A stretch of 10,853 nucleotides of DNA from JAYWGN01 sp043778255 (GCA_043778255.1 JAYWGN010000003.1:1-10853); one strand, 5' to 3'. Numbered from the stretch's first letter, positions 1 to 8,057 are shown. The notes: a model not told the origin generated them from the sequence alone. Numbers and translations are program-made.

Positions 1-12
1 CATCAAATGCCG

Positions 13-34
13 ACCTGCCTGCCGGCAGGCAGGT
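13..34. repeat. 22-bp perfect GC-rich palindrome
   Basis: A perfect palindrome with half-site ACCTGCCTGCC followed directly by its reverse complement, with no spacer. Sixteen of 22 bases are G or C, in strong contrast to the AT-rich surroundings. It contains nested CCTGCC/GGCAGG units. No gene overlaps it in the window. Short GC-rich palindromes of this type can be dispersed, high-copy intergenic repeats in AT-rich genomes. Whether this one is dispersed cannot be seen here, because only one copy is present. Confidence 0.75.
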
Positions 35-39
35 TGAAT

Positions 40-86
40 AAACAAATAGTACAATAAGGCGAAGCCGCAATTGGACTATATTGTTT
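40..86. repeat. Long imperfect palindrome with GGC-GAA-GCC tip
   Basis: The sequence folds into a long interrupted hairpin. From outside in, the arms are AAACAA (40-45) with TTGTTT (81-86), TAGT (47-50) with ACTA (75-78), CAAT (52-55) with ATTG (70-73), and GGC (58-60) with GCC (64-66) around a GAA loop. Single mismatches or small bulges separate the blocks. The same GGC-GWA-GCC tip occurs in two palindromes near 8943 and 9071, which suggests a repeat family. There is no T-run suited to a terminator. Confidence 0.6.
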
Positions 87-162
87 ATCATTTCGGTATA
101 ACTGACTAAGTTGCTATAAATGTATAGTACACCAAGTTCCACTAACTAGCAAAAGCATTTTA

Positions 163-196
163 CAAAAAAAATACCAACCTCAATTGAAGTTGGTAT
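163..196 (-). terminator. Rho-independent terminator of the SOD gene
   Basis: ATACCAAC (171-178) pairs with GTTGGTAT (189-196), and the inner TC/GA pairs are separated by one mismatch and an AATT loop. On the minus strand the hairpin is followed at once by a run of seven T (164-170 read in reverse). It lies about 30 bases past the SOD stop codon, in the right orientation and place to end that transcript. Confidence 0.85.
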
Positions 197-224
197 GTGC
201 ATTTTTAAATTGCAAAATATTTTT

Positions 225-833
225 TTATTGAGCTGCTGCAAATCTTTCGGCTACTTTGCTCCAATTTACTACACTCCAAAATGCGGCTAAATAATCGGCT
301 CTTTTATTTTGGTATTTTAAATAGTAGGCATGTTCCCACACATCGCAACCTAGTATAGGAGTGCCTTTGCAGTCGCTTATATCCATAAGCGGATTATCTT
401 GATTGGGCGAACTACATACACAAAGTTTTTTATTAGCATCTACACAAAGCCAAGCCCAGCCACTTCCGAACCTCGTCATTCCGGCTGCTGCAAATTTTTC
501 TTTAAATGCATCAAAGCTGCCAAACTCAGCATCTATTGCTGCTGCTACATCGGTTGTAGGTGTAGTGGTAGCATTTTGCGTTAAGCTTTCCCAAAAAAAT
601 GTATGGTTCCAATGGCCACCACCATTGTTACGTACAGCTGCCGATATGCTGCCTGCATCGGCTACTAATTGTTCAATAGTTTTACTTTCATGCTCGGTAC
701 CTGCTATAGCTTTGTTAAGGTTATCAACATAAGCTTGGTGGTGCTTACCGTGGTGTATTTGCATAGTTTGCTCATCTATATAAGGCTCTAATGCATTGTG
801 GGCGTAGGGTAGGTTGGGGAGGGTAAATGACAT
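225..833 (-). CDS. sodA: Superoxide dismutase, Fe/Mn family, Mn-type residues
   Basis: This 202-residue protein converts superoxide to oxygen and hydrogen peroxide, probably in the cytoplasm since no signal peptide is visible. The N-terminal alpha-hairpin domain covers about residues 1-90 and the C-terminal alpha/beta domain about 95-200. Expected metal ligands are His27 (in IHHGKHH), His77 (in HWNHTFFW), Asp164 and His168 (in DVWEHAYY). Metal-specificity positions look Mn-like: GGH at 72-74 instead of the AAQ of typical iron enzymes, and Gln145 in NQDNP. Length is normal for the family. The start gives the standard family N-terminus, MSFTLPNLPYA. Five cysteines (130, 138, 140, 155, 163) are more than usual. 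The gene is alone on its strand and has its own terminator, so it is likely monocistronic. The family is certain; the metal (Mn, Fe or cambialistic) is inferred from residues only. Confidence 0.97.
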   Translation of the reverse strand: MSFTLPNLPYAHNALEPYIDEQTMQIHHGKHHQAYVDNLNKAIAGTEHESKTIEQLVADAGSISAAVRNNGGGHWNHTFFWESLTQNATTTPTTDVAAAIDAEFGSFDAFKEKFAAAGMTRFGSGWAWLCVDANKKLCVCSSPNQDNPLMDISDCKGTPILGCDVWEHAYYLKYQNKRADYLAAFWSVVNWSKVAERFAAAQ

Positions 834-1060
834 AATTTTTAGTTTTTGTAAAATTACAGTTTTATTAGTTTACTTACATAAATGCTTTTTAAATAGCCGT
901 ATTATATTATTGTAACCAATACTTTGGTTCACTATTATTACGTTATACATTTTCCAAATGTAAAGGGTTCACTTTTTAGTTCCGTAAATTTAAAACCAAG
1001 GTTTTTAAATTATCGTATTTCAAAAATATCCAATGTTTTAAATTTTTATCAATTTAGCGT

Positions 1061-2398
1061 ATGAAAAAGTTATTTACACTTATTAATAATATGGGCAGCA
1101 AAGGCATTGCCAATAATTATGACAAACAAAAACTTGGAATTTTTAACTTCGTAAATTTTTTTGGATTTTTAAGTGGCATCGTTATTCCATTATTGGGGTT
1201 AACTAACAATACCAATTTGCCTACTATTGCCTGGGTTGTAGCTATATCGCCCTGCTTTATAAGTGGTGCAGTATTAATAGCTATTTATTTACAAAAGTAT
1301 AATGCTGCTTTACTCACTTACTTTATACTATACCCTACACTTACGTTGGCTGTGTACGTAGCTGGTATTGATGTTGGTATCGAACTCTTTTTTGTGTTGT
1401 ATGGCGTATTTTCAATTTTTTTTCTTCAAAAAATTAACCATATAACCATCACCATTTCGTATATTATTCTTTGTTATATCAGTACATTTTTTATACACCT
1501 GCATTATGAAGTAGTATTGAAAAATATAAATATGCCCTTTTATTTATTCAACCAATTTTTATCTATAGCATTTATTTTTGTTGGTTTATTTTTTATAAAA
1601 AAAGAAAATACCATATACCAAAATACAATTAACAATAACCTACTAGTATTGGCTAATAATAATGTAGAGATAGTACAGAAGTCGAAAGCATTAGAAACAA
1701 CAACCCTACAATTACAAGAACTAAATGAAATAAAAAATAGGCTATTTTCAATAATAGGACACGACTTACGAACACCAATGTATGGGCTCAAAAATTTATT
1801 TAAAAGTATAGAACAACATAACTTACCGGCAACCGAAATAAAGCTACTTATACCAGCCATAGTAGATGACCTTAACTACGCCACCAACCTTATGGAAAAC
1901 CTACTACAATGGGGCAAAAGCCAAATGGAAGGTAGCAAAGCAAGTATGCAATTGCTCAATATTAATGAACTTATAACAAGCACTCAAAGCCTAATGAGGC
2001 TACAAGCCGATAACAAAAAAGTACACCTATTAACCAAAATAAATAAACCAATATACATATATGCCGATAAGGATATGATAGACCTTGTATTACGTAACCT
2101 AATGAGCAATGCTATAAAATACACCCACGAAAATGGAGAAGTTATAGTAGAGGCAACCGTACAAAACGAAATAGTACAAGTAACAGTACAAGATAATGGA
2201 ATGGGTATAAAACAAGAAAACTTGATGAACTTATTTGGCGATGAATACTTTACCACTAAGGGTACTAATAATGAATCGGGTACTGGCTTAGGGCTTAAGC
2301 TTTGTAAAGATTTTGTACACAAAAATGGAGGCACTATACAAGTAACAAGTGAGCTAGGCAAAGGCAGTACATTTAGCTTTACACTACCAAAAGCATAA
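1061..2398 (+). CDS. Membrane sensor histidine kinase, orphan
   Basis: This 445-residue inner-membrane protein should autophosphorylate in response to an unknown signal and pass the phosphate to a response regulator. Six hydrophobic segments (about 27-47, 57-77, 84-102, 107-122, 128-147, 160-179) form an N-terminal membrane domain without a large periplasmic loop, so sensing is probably within the membrane. A polar, likely coiled-coil linker follows (about 181-227). The HisKA H-box is IIGHDLRTP with phospho-accepting His234. The HATPase_c domain shows the N-box (NLMSNAIKY, Asn350), G1 (DNGMGI, 378-383) and G2 (GTGLGL, 407-412). There is no PAS, HAMP or receiver domain, and no response regulator is encoded in this window. 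The protein ends shortly after the ATPase domain, as is usual. The start opens with MKK just before the first membrane segment. The signal cannot be inferred. Confidence 0.95.
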   Translation: MKKLFTLINNMGSKGIANNYDKQKLGIFNFVNFFGFLSGIVIPLLGLTNNTNLPTIAWVVAISPCFISGAVLIAIYLQKYNAALLTYFILYPTLTLAVYVAGIDVGIELFFVLYGVFSIFFLQKINHITITISYIILCYISTFFIHLHYEVVLKNINMPFYLFNQFLSIAFIFVGLFFIKKENTIYQNTINNNLLVLANNNVEIVQKSKALETTTLQLQELNEIKNRLFSIIGHDLRTPMYGLKNLFKSIEQHNLPATEIKLLIPAIVDDLNYATNLMENLLQWGKSQMEGSKASMQLLNINELITSTQSLMRLQADNKKVHLLTKINKPIYIYADKDMIDLVLRNLMSNAIKYTHENGEVIVEATVQNEIVQVTVQDNGMGIKQENLMNLFGDEYFTTKGTNNESGTGLGLKLCKDFVHKNGGTIQVTSELGKGSTFSFTLPKA

Positions 2399-2418
2399 TA
2401 GTAAGTATAAAAATATTA

Positions 2419-2449
2419 TTGTTACTGTAAATTTATTGCTTTAAATTTG
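2419..2449 (+). promoter_or_regulatory. Bacteroidota-type promoter for the DUF4290 gene
   Basis: TTG (2419-2421), a 20-base spacer and TAAATTTG (2442-2449) match the Bacteroidota sigma-70 pattern TTG-N20-TAnnTTTG. The transcript would start around 2456 and carry a leader of about 160 bases before the ATG at 2615. The promoter lies just after the histidine kinase stop, so the two genes are probably separate units. Confidence 0.6.
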
Positions 2450-2533
2450 ACTTTCGTTATTATATAAACTTACTCATTCGGAGTAAATGCTGCATATAAT
2501 TTAACACTTTAATTTTTTTGTTTTTTTTACACC

Positions 2534-2575
2534 TACAGTTTTTACCAATTTTTTATAAAAAAAATGGTAGCTGTA
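2534..2575 (+). promoter_or_regulatory. Leader hairpin upstream of the DUF4290 start
   Basis: TACAG (2534-2538) pairs with CTGTA (2571-2575). Inside, TACCA (2543-2547) pairs with TGGTA (2565-2569), followed by a T-run facing an A-run. The hairpin would form in the 5' leader about 40 bases ahead of the ATG at 2615. It covers an upstream in-frame ATG at 2564, which argues against that codon as the start. There is no T-tract after it, so it is not an ordinary terminator. A regulatory role is inference. Confidence 0.4.
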
Positions 2576-2614
2576 TCAACTTTAATTTTTTTTATTAAAA
2601 AAATAGATAACCTT

Positions 2615-3328
2615 ATGGAATATAACTCCAGTAGAAACCATTTGAACATGAGAGAGTATGGTAGGCACATACAAATAATGGTATTGCATATATGCAACAT
2701 TGAAGATGCCGATAAACGTAACCAACAAGCCAATATGCTTATTGAGTTAATGGCTTTTTTGAACCCTCAGTTAAAGGTAATGGACGATTACAAACAAAAA
2801 CTGTGGGACGACTTATTTTACATAAGCGATTTTGCACTTGTTGCCAACTCACCTTACCCAATACCCCAAAAGGAAAGCCTTAACGAAAAACCAACTCAAT
2901 TGCCCTACCCCAAACGTAAACCAAGGTACAACCACCTTGGCAAAAATTTGGAATTAGTAATAGATAAAGCCTTGGCCGAAGAGGATGAAGAAAAGAAATT
3001 AGGCTTTAGCAACAGCATTGCTTACTACATGAAATTGAGCTACAACAATTGGCATAAGGAAAACATACACGACGAAAATATAAGAGCCGAATTAACAGCT
3101 ATAACTAACGGACAGCTTGACTTTACCCAAACGGGCTATGTTAAGTTTTATAGAGCAAACGAAGGGCGTAGCAATAACAATAACAACCGCAACAACCGCA
3201 ACTTTAGAAACAATAATGCTAATAGCGGTACTGCAAGTAGAAACAACAATAACCCCAAAGGCAACAGCAGTAACCGACCAAATAACAACAGTAGTAGAAA
3301 CAATAATTTTAAGAAAAAGCGGTTTTAG
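2615..3328 (+). CDS. DUF4290 domain protein with Asn/Arg-rich tail
   Basis: This 237-residue protein of unknown function belongs to a Bacteroidota-restricted family. Recognisable family features are the opening MEYNSSRNHL, then REYGRHIQ, the segment around FLNPQL and KLWDDLFYISDF, and SPYPIP at about residues 79-84. The DUF4290 region runs to about residue 179. The rest (180-237) is low complexity, mostly Asn, Arg, Ser and Lys, ending in FKKKRF. It is probably disordered and strongly basic, which would suit nucleic-acid binding, but that is inference. An in-frame ATG at 2564 would add 17 hydrophobic residues; I chose 2615 because family members begin with this MEYN-type sequence and the earlier ATG sits inside a leader hairpin. 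No signal peptide or membrane segment is present in the chosen form. It is transcribed from its own promoter at 2419-2449. Confidence 0.9.
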   Translation: MEYNSSRNHLNMREYGRHIQIMVLHICNIEDADKRNQQANMLIELMAFLNPQLKVMDDYKQKLWDDLFYISDFALVANSPYPIPQKESLNEKPTQLPYPKRKPRYNHLGKNLELVIDKALAEEDEEKKLGFSNSIAYYMKLSYNNWHKENIHDENIRAELTAITNGQLDFTQTGYVKFYRANEGRSNNNNNRNNRNFRNNNANSGTASRNNNNPKGNSSNRPNNNSSRNNNFKKKRF

Positions 3329-3469
3329 CACCTCATATTTTTGTATTACAGAAATAAGCTAAGTAACATTGCTTAATTGTAATATTATACTTAAATAAAC
3401 AAATTTATTGTAGTACAACACGCTAATTTTTTTTGTAAGTACCGCCCATATATTTTATTGCTATTGCTA

Positions 3470-3477
3470 TATATTTG
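3470..3477 (+). promoter_or_regulatory. Possible -7 promoter element for the M13 peptidase
   Basis: TATATTTG matches the TAnnTTTG consensus and lies 33 bases before the peptidase start. No TTG is found at the expected spacing of about 20 bases upstream, so this is half of a promoter only. Confidence 0.35.
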
Positions 3478-3510
3478 GCTTAATTTTATTATTCCATATC
3501 ATATAATACT

Positions 3511-5517
3511 ATGCAAAAAATTATTACCCTTCTATTATTGTGCCTTTCGGCAAATGCTTATGCTCAGCAAGATATACTTGCCAATAACTTAGATAAAACA
3601 ACGGCACCAAGCAAAGATTTTTTTCAATACGCCGTAGGCGGATGGATAAAAAAAACCCCCATACCTGCAAGTGAAAGTGGCTGGGGTATTGGCAATATGG
3701 TACAGGAAGAAATATATAACCGAATACTTGCTATTAATAAAAATGCTGCAATAGCCAAAGCGGCCAACGGCAGTACCACCCAAAAAATTGGCAACTTTTG
3801 GAAAACTGCAATGGATACCATAGCAATTAACAAAGCTGGACTAACACCTATACTGGGCGTAATTAAAAGTATAGATGCTATAAAAGGTATACAAGCTTTG
3901 CAAAACAATATTGCCCAATTACATAAAATGGGGGTTTCAAGTTTTTTTGGTCACTATATAGCACAAGATGATAAAAATAGTGAATCAATTATACAAAATT
4001 ATAGCCAGGGTGGCTTGGGTATGCCCAACAGAGAATATTACTTTAAAACCGATGAGCGAACCTTAAAAGTACAAAAAGCCTATAAAGATTATTTGTTAAA
4101 AACATTTACCCAACTAAAAATAACTAACCCTACTAAAGTTGTAAGTGAAGTATACGAACTAGAAAAAAAATTAGCTACAGCCAGTAAAAAACTAGAAGAC
4201 CTTAGAGACCCTTACAAAAATTATAATAAAATGACCCTCGCCGATTTAACAAAATTGGCGACAAACCTCAACTTTGAAAACTATGCAACTGCCATAGGAG
4301 TACAAAACATAACCGACTCAATTATAGTAGGACAACCAGAGTTTTTTAAAGCATTAGGAACCCAAATAAAAACTACAAACCTAGCCACTTGGAAAAACTA
4401 TATGAAGCTACGTGTAATAACAAGCAATGCTGCTTACCTCGATGATAAAACTTACATTAATGCTTTTAACTACCGTAAAGCCCTTACTGGTGCTACCACA
4501 CCAAGGCCACGGTGGAAAAGAGTATTAGATGCCGAAGAAGGTGCAATGGGCGAATTACTTGGTCAATTATTTGCTAAAGAATACTTTAACGAAAAAGCAA
4601 AAGAGCGGTACAGCAATTTGGTAGAAGCCATAAGAGAAGTATATGCCGAACGTATAAATAAATTGGAATGGATGAGTGCCACCACCAAACAAAAAGCATT
4701 AGAAAAATTAAATACCGTTGATAAAAAAGTAGGCTACCCCAACAAGTGGAAAAACTTTGATAAACTTACAGTTGGCACAGCATCGTACTTTGAAAATATG
4801 GTAGCGGCAAACTTGTATTGGCATGAGTATAGCATTAACAAATTGGGCAAACCTGTGGACAGAACCGAGTGGGATATGACACCCCAAACCTACAATGCCT
4901 ACTACAACCCTAGCAATAACGAAATAGTATTGCCAGCTGGTATATTTGCCGTACCCGGTATGCGGGATGAAGACCTCGACGATGCCTTTGTATATGGCTA
5001 TGGAGGTGCAAGTACTATAGGCCACGAAATTACACATGGCTTTGATGACCAAGGCCGCCAATACGATGCCAAAGGTAACCTAACCGATTGGTGGACAAAA
5101 GCCGATGGTGAAGAATATATAAAACGTGCAAAAAATATAATACAACAATATAACGAGTTTGTACCAGTAGATACTTTGCATATAAATGGCGATGCCACAC
5201 AAGGCGAAAACATTGCCGACCTTGGTGGTATGGTGTTAGGCTTAGAGGCTTTTAAAAAAACACAACAATATAAAGATGGCAAACTTATAGGCGACCTAAC
5301 ACCTGTACAACGCTACTTTTTGGGCTATGCTTATGGCTGGATGTACCAAGAAAAAAAAGAAAAATTAGCCAACCAAGTAATGACCGATGTACATAGCCCT
5401 GCTAAGGAAAGGGTAAATGGGCCAGTAGTAAACATCCCCGAATTTTACGAAGCATTTGGTATAAAAGATACCGACCCAATGTATAGAGTACCTGCCAAAC
5501 GAGTGAATATTTGGTAA
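3511..5517 (+). CDS. Exported M13 family zinc metallopeptidase
   Basis: This 668-residue neprilysin/PepO-like endopeptidase probably cleaves oligopeptides in the periplasm or at the cell surface. A signal peptide is visible at residues 1-18 (hydrophobic core ITLLLLCL, likely signal peptidase I site AYA-QQ). Cys11 is preceded by Leu and does not form a proper lipobox. The N-terminal M13 domain spans about 35-410 and the catalytic M13 domain about 460-665. Catalytic features are the substrate-binding NAYYNP motif, the zinc motif HEITH (His505, Glu506, His509), and the third zinc ligand Glu566 in GENIADLGG with Asp570. The protein ends in VNIW, where the mammalian family has a Cys-x-x-Trp; the missing cysteine is normal for bacterial members. 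All key residues are intact and the length is typical. It appears to be a single-gene unit with nearly 300 gene-free bases after it. The substrate is unknown. Confidence 0.96.
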   Translation: MQKIITLLLLCLSANAYAQQDILANNLDKTTAPSKDFFQYAVGGWIKKTPIPASESGWGIGNMVQEEIYNRILAINKNAAIAKAANGSTTQKIGNFWKTAMDTIAINKAGLTPILGVIKSIDAIKGIQALQNNIAQLHKMGVSSFFGHYIAQDDKNSESIIQNYSQGGLGMPNREYYFKTDERTLKVQKAYKDYLLKTFTQLKITNPTKVVSEVYELEKKLATASKKLEDLRDPYKNYNKMTLADLTKLATNLNFENYATAIGVQNITDSIIVGQPEFFKALGTQIKTTNLATWKNYMKLRVITSNAAYLDDKTYINAFNYRKALTGATTPRPRWKRVLDAEEGAMGELLGQLFAKEYFNEKAKERYSNLVEAIREVYAERINKLEWMSATTKQKALEKLNTVDKKVGYPNKWKNFDKLTVGTASYFENMVAANLYWHEYSINKLGKPVDRTEWDMTPQTYNAYYNPSNNEIVLPAGIFAVPGMRDEDLDDAFVYGYGGASTIGHEITHGFDDQGRQYDAKGNLTDWWTKADGEEYIKRAKNIIQQYNEFVPVDTLHINGDATQGENIADLGGMVLGLEAFKKTQQYKDGKLIGDLTPVQRYFLGYAYGWMYQEKKEKLANQVMTDVHSPAKERVNGPVVNIPEFYEAFGIKDTDPMYRVPAKRVNIW

Positions 5518-5812
5518 GACTTTACCTTAAAAATAAAGGCCTTATAACGTAATTTTAGTGGTAAAATACTATTGTCTAAACTTTTTTGTGAGGCAAACTT
5601 ATGAGGGTTTAATATATTTGATATAGATGCTGCTAATTGTACAGTAAGGTATTTGCAACCCAAAAAAGACTGAATGAATTTACCATAGGCTCAACCCATA
5701 GTTTAGAGAAAACTAATACTACCAAATAAGGTAACCACAAGAAACTTAATAAACGCAATGAATATAAAATGTAAAAAATTTTATAGTTTTAAATAAAAAA
5801 CCCTTAATAATA

Positions 5813-6538
5813 TTACAACTTGCAATATATCCACCTAGGTATTAGCTTTAATAATATACCCATTAGCCTCCACCGCTTAGTTATATACACAACTTTATTT
5901 TTAGCTACTATACCATTATATATTTGTACAACTGCTTTGTTTACAGGAGCTACCCAAAATTGCCCTTCACCCTTTGCCATTGCTGTATCAACAAAGCCTG
6001 GCCTTATATCGGTTATGTCTATTTTTTTATTTTTTGCTGCCAAGGCAGTTGCTTTTTGCTGTAGGCCTTCTACATAATTTATTTGAAATGCTTTTGATGC
6101 ATTGTAAGCAGGTGCAATTCGGCTACCTCTACTACCACCTACCGAAGTAATAGCTACCAAATGCCCGTAGCCTTGCTGCTCAAAATAATTGAAAGCCCAA
6201 GTAGCCACACTAGTAAAGCCAAGTACATTAGTTTCAATTGTTTGTTGCTCTTTATCAAATGCTAATTGTTCGTTTAACTCACCTGTACCAGCACTTAGTA
6301 TTAACAAATCAAGCCCACCTAATTGATTTACTAATGCTTGTATATTAGTAGCAACACTTGCAACATTACTTACGTCAAATGCTTGTATATAAAATGCATT
6401 TGGTTTAGTTTTTTTTAAAGCCCTTAACAACCCAATTCGCCTACCTGTAATACCTACATTATAATTGTTGTTAGCCAATACAGTTGCTATGCCATAGCCA
6501 ATACCAGATGATGCGCCTACCACTATTGCTTTTTTCAT
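5813..6538 (-). CDS. Short-chain dehydrogenase/reductase (classical SDR)
   Basis: This 241-residue cytoplasmic oxidoreductase acts on an unknown substrate. The Rossmann cofactor motif is GASSGIG (8-14). TGRR (31-34) places arginines after the second strand, which favours NADPH. Asp55 in FDVSN is the adenine-contact aspartate. The strand-4 motif is LSAGTG (81-86) in place of NNAG. The catalytic set is complete: Asn104, Ser132 (ITSVGG), Tyr145 and Lys149 (YNASK). RPGFVDTAM follows, as in many classical SDRs. The basic, aromatic and hydrophobic C-terminus (KRWRLMGILLKLIPRWIYCKL) could touch the membrane or form the oligomer interface. The gene is divergent from the YHS gene, 168 bases apart, and has no partner on its strand. 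No clear terminator is visible after it. Confidence 0.94.
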   Translation of the reverse strand: MKKAIVVGASSGIGYGIATVLANNNYNVGITGRRIGLLRALKKTKPNAFYIQAFDVSNVASVATNIQALVNQLGGLDLLILSAGTGELNEQLAFDKEQQTIETNVLGFTSVATWAFNYFEQQGYGHLVAITSVGGSRGSRIAPAYNASKAFQINYVEGLQQKATALAAKNKKIDITDIRPGFVDTAMAKGEGQFWVAPVNKAVVQIYNGIVAKNKVVYITKRWRLMGILLKLIPRWIYCKL

Positions 6539-6706
6539 TTTTCAATTATATTTTACTACTTCAATACAGTTTTAAAGTTTTTTACAAACTTCAATAATGG
6601 TTATAACCTTACTAACAAACTACCCTTTATAACTAATTTTTAAGTTTTTGTAAGTAAATGCATTTGTACACGTAACTACATTTATATAAAAATACAAAAA
6701 TAAATT

Positions 6707-7150
6707 ATGAAAAAAATAATGATATACTTAGCATTAATGCTATGCATTACAGTTGCTGCTACGGCACAACAATCGGAAGTGTTTGTAACCAAAGGCTTTG
6801 CCATAAAGGGGTACGACCCTGTAGCGTTTTACACCCAAAGCAAAGCTGTACATGGGTACGACTCCCTAGCCTACAAATGGAATACTGCAACTTGGTTATT
6901 TGCATCGGATAGCAATCGTATTGCATTTGCCCAAAACCCACAAAAGTATGCACCACAGTATGGTGGCTATTGTGCTTACGGTGTAGCTACTAACCATAAA
7001 GCCCCTACCGAAACGGATACTTGGACAATACTTAACAACAAACTTTACTTTAACTACAACTCAAAAGTAAAAACCGAATGGACAAAACAACAAGATGCCC
7101 TAATACAAAAAGCCGATACTAATTGGGTAGCCATAAAAAATGCAGAATAA
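6707..7150 (+). CDS. Exported YHS domain protein
   Basis: This 147-residue protein has a signal peptide (1-20, cleavage likely at ATA-QQ), so the mature form is periplasmic or surface-exposed. The YHS-type domain is recognised by AIKGYDPVAFY (about 32-42), then the WLFASDSNRIAF stretch and KYAPQYGGYCAYGVA with a single conserved cysteine. The C-terminal part, with W-x-I followed by LYFNYN, is typical of the small secreted YHS family. YHS domains are linked to metal-handling proteins, and the Gly-Gly-Tyr-Cys segment is the family hallmark. A metal or redox role is inferred; no substrate can be named. It is followed after 35 bases by the DUF1223 gene on the same strand, so the two are probably one transcript. 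Confidence 0.9.
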   Translation: MKKIMIYLALMLCITVAATAQQSEVFVTKGFAIKGYDPVAFYTQSKAVHGYDSLAYKWNTATWLFASDSNRIAFAQNPQKYAPQYGGYCAYGVATNHKAPTETDTWTILNNKLYFNYNSKVKTEWTKQQDALIQKADTNWVAIKNAE

Positions 7151-7152
7151 CT

Positions 7153-7173
7153 TTTTTGCCGATAAGGCAAAAA
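7153..7173 (+). other. Intercistronic hairpin between the YHS and DUF1223 genes
   Basis: TTTTTGCC (7153-7160) pairs perfectly with GGCAAAAA (7166-7173) around a GATAA loop. The following bases are A-rich, not T-rich, so it should not terminate efficiently. It fills most of the 35-base gap and could affect message processing or relative expression of the two genes. Confidence 0.5.
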
Positions 7174-7185
7174 CAAAAAAAATAA

Positions 7186-7980
7186 ATGAACAAGACAATA
7201 TTAATCTTAACTGCAATGGCAGTACTAGCCATAACTTTATACAGCAGTACTATACATGCTACTAACAACCCAAAGCTAACCCATACCATTAGCACTGCAA
7301 TTGGTACAAATGTTAATGATACCACAGGGTTTGTACTTATTGAACTATTTACATCCGAAGGTTGCTCAAGTTGCCCACCTGCCGATAATTTGATAAATAA
7401 ATTAGCTGCTGAAAATCGAAAAAATGTATTTATACTTTCGTACCATGTTGACTATTGGAACAGGCTTGGCTGGAAAGATAAATATAGCCAACCCGAATAC
7501 TCCACTATACAAAGTAACTATGCTAACTACTTTAATAAAGATGGTGTATACACACCCCAAATAGTAGTAAATGGCAAAAGTGAATTTGTAGGCTCGGACA
7601 AGGTAAAACTTTATAGTGCTATTAATACAACAGTAACAAGTACCTATACATCGCCCATACAACTAAGTGCAACAACTAACAATAATAATGTAGTAGTTAA
7701 TTACCAAGTGAACACAAATATGGCTGGTACACTTACTATTGCATTGGTTCAATTAGCGGCAACCACACAAGTAACCCGTGGCGAAAACGATGGGAGCACG
7801 TTACAACATACTAACATTGTAACTGCAATAAAACCCCTTCCAGTAAGTAATACAGCAAAAGAAATAAATTTTTCGTTAGCCAGTATTGAAAAGTTTACGC
7901 CTCCAAACTATACAATAATAGCCTTTGTACAAAATACAAAAGGCGAAGTAACGGCAGTAACTGAAAGCATAATTAAGTAA
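7186..7980 (+). CDS. Exported DUF1223 thioredoxin-like protein
   Basis: This 264-residue protein of the DUF1223 family has a thioredoxin-like fold prediction but no assigned reaction. A hydrophobic N-terminus (about 4-23) ahead of HAT acts as signal peptide or membrane anchor. The family core is VLIELFTSEGCSSCPPAD with a CxxC pair at Cys60 and Cys63, the likely redox or metal site. HVDYWNRLGW and YTPQIVVNG are two more diagnostic family motifs. The C-terminal half, rich in Thr, Asn and Val, looks like a beta-rich extension that members of this family usually carry. It probably shares a transcript with the upstream YHS gene, giving two exported proteins with conserved cysteines. An oxidoreductase or metallochaperone role in the envelope is inference. 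Confidence 0.92.
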   Translation: MNKTILILTAMAVLAITLYSSTIHATNNPKLTHTISTAIGTNVNDTTGFVLIELFTSEGCSSCPPADNLINKLAAENRKNVFILSYHVDYWNRLGWKDKYSQPEYSTIQSNYANYFNKDGVYTPQIVVNGKSEFVGSDKVKLYSAINTTVTSTYTSPIQLSATTNNNNVVVNYQVNTNMAGTLTIALVQLAATTQVTRGENDGSTLQHTNIVTAIKPLPVSNTAKEINFSLASIEKFTPPNYTIIAFVQNTKGEVTAVTESIIK

Positions 7981-8057
7981 AAGAGTGAAAAAGGTAAAGT
8001 ATAATCAAGTTTTATTTTTTATTAGCAAAAAATTTAGTTTTAGATTTTTAAATAAAT

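Noticed and set aside
914..929. Small inverted repeat AACCAA/TTGGTT between the SOD and histidine kinase genes
   Set aside because: Six-base arms with a four-base loop and no T-run; not convincing as a terminator, and no promoter elements line up with it.
2564..2614. In-frame upstream ATG extending the DUF4290 protein by 17 hydrophobic residues
   Set aside because: It lies in a leader hairpin, and family members begin at the MEYN-type sequence encoded from 2615.
3160..3310. AAC/AAT-rich stretch that looks like a microsatellite or short tandem repeat
   Set aside because: It is the coding sequence of the Asn-rich tail with mixed codons and no exact repeat unit.
3511..3570. Cys11 of the M13 peptidase as a lipoprotein attachment site
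   Set aside because: The residue before it is Leu and the lipobox is not met; a signal peptidase I site (AYA-QQ) fits better.
5581..5700. Short open stretch reading GFNIFDIDAANCTVRYLQPKKD after the M13 peptidase
   Set aside because: Only about 22 codons between stops, without a start codon or recognisable family; could be a remnant but not supportable.
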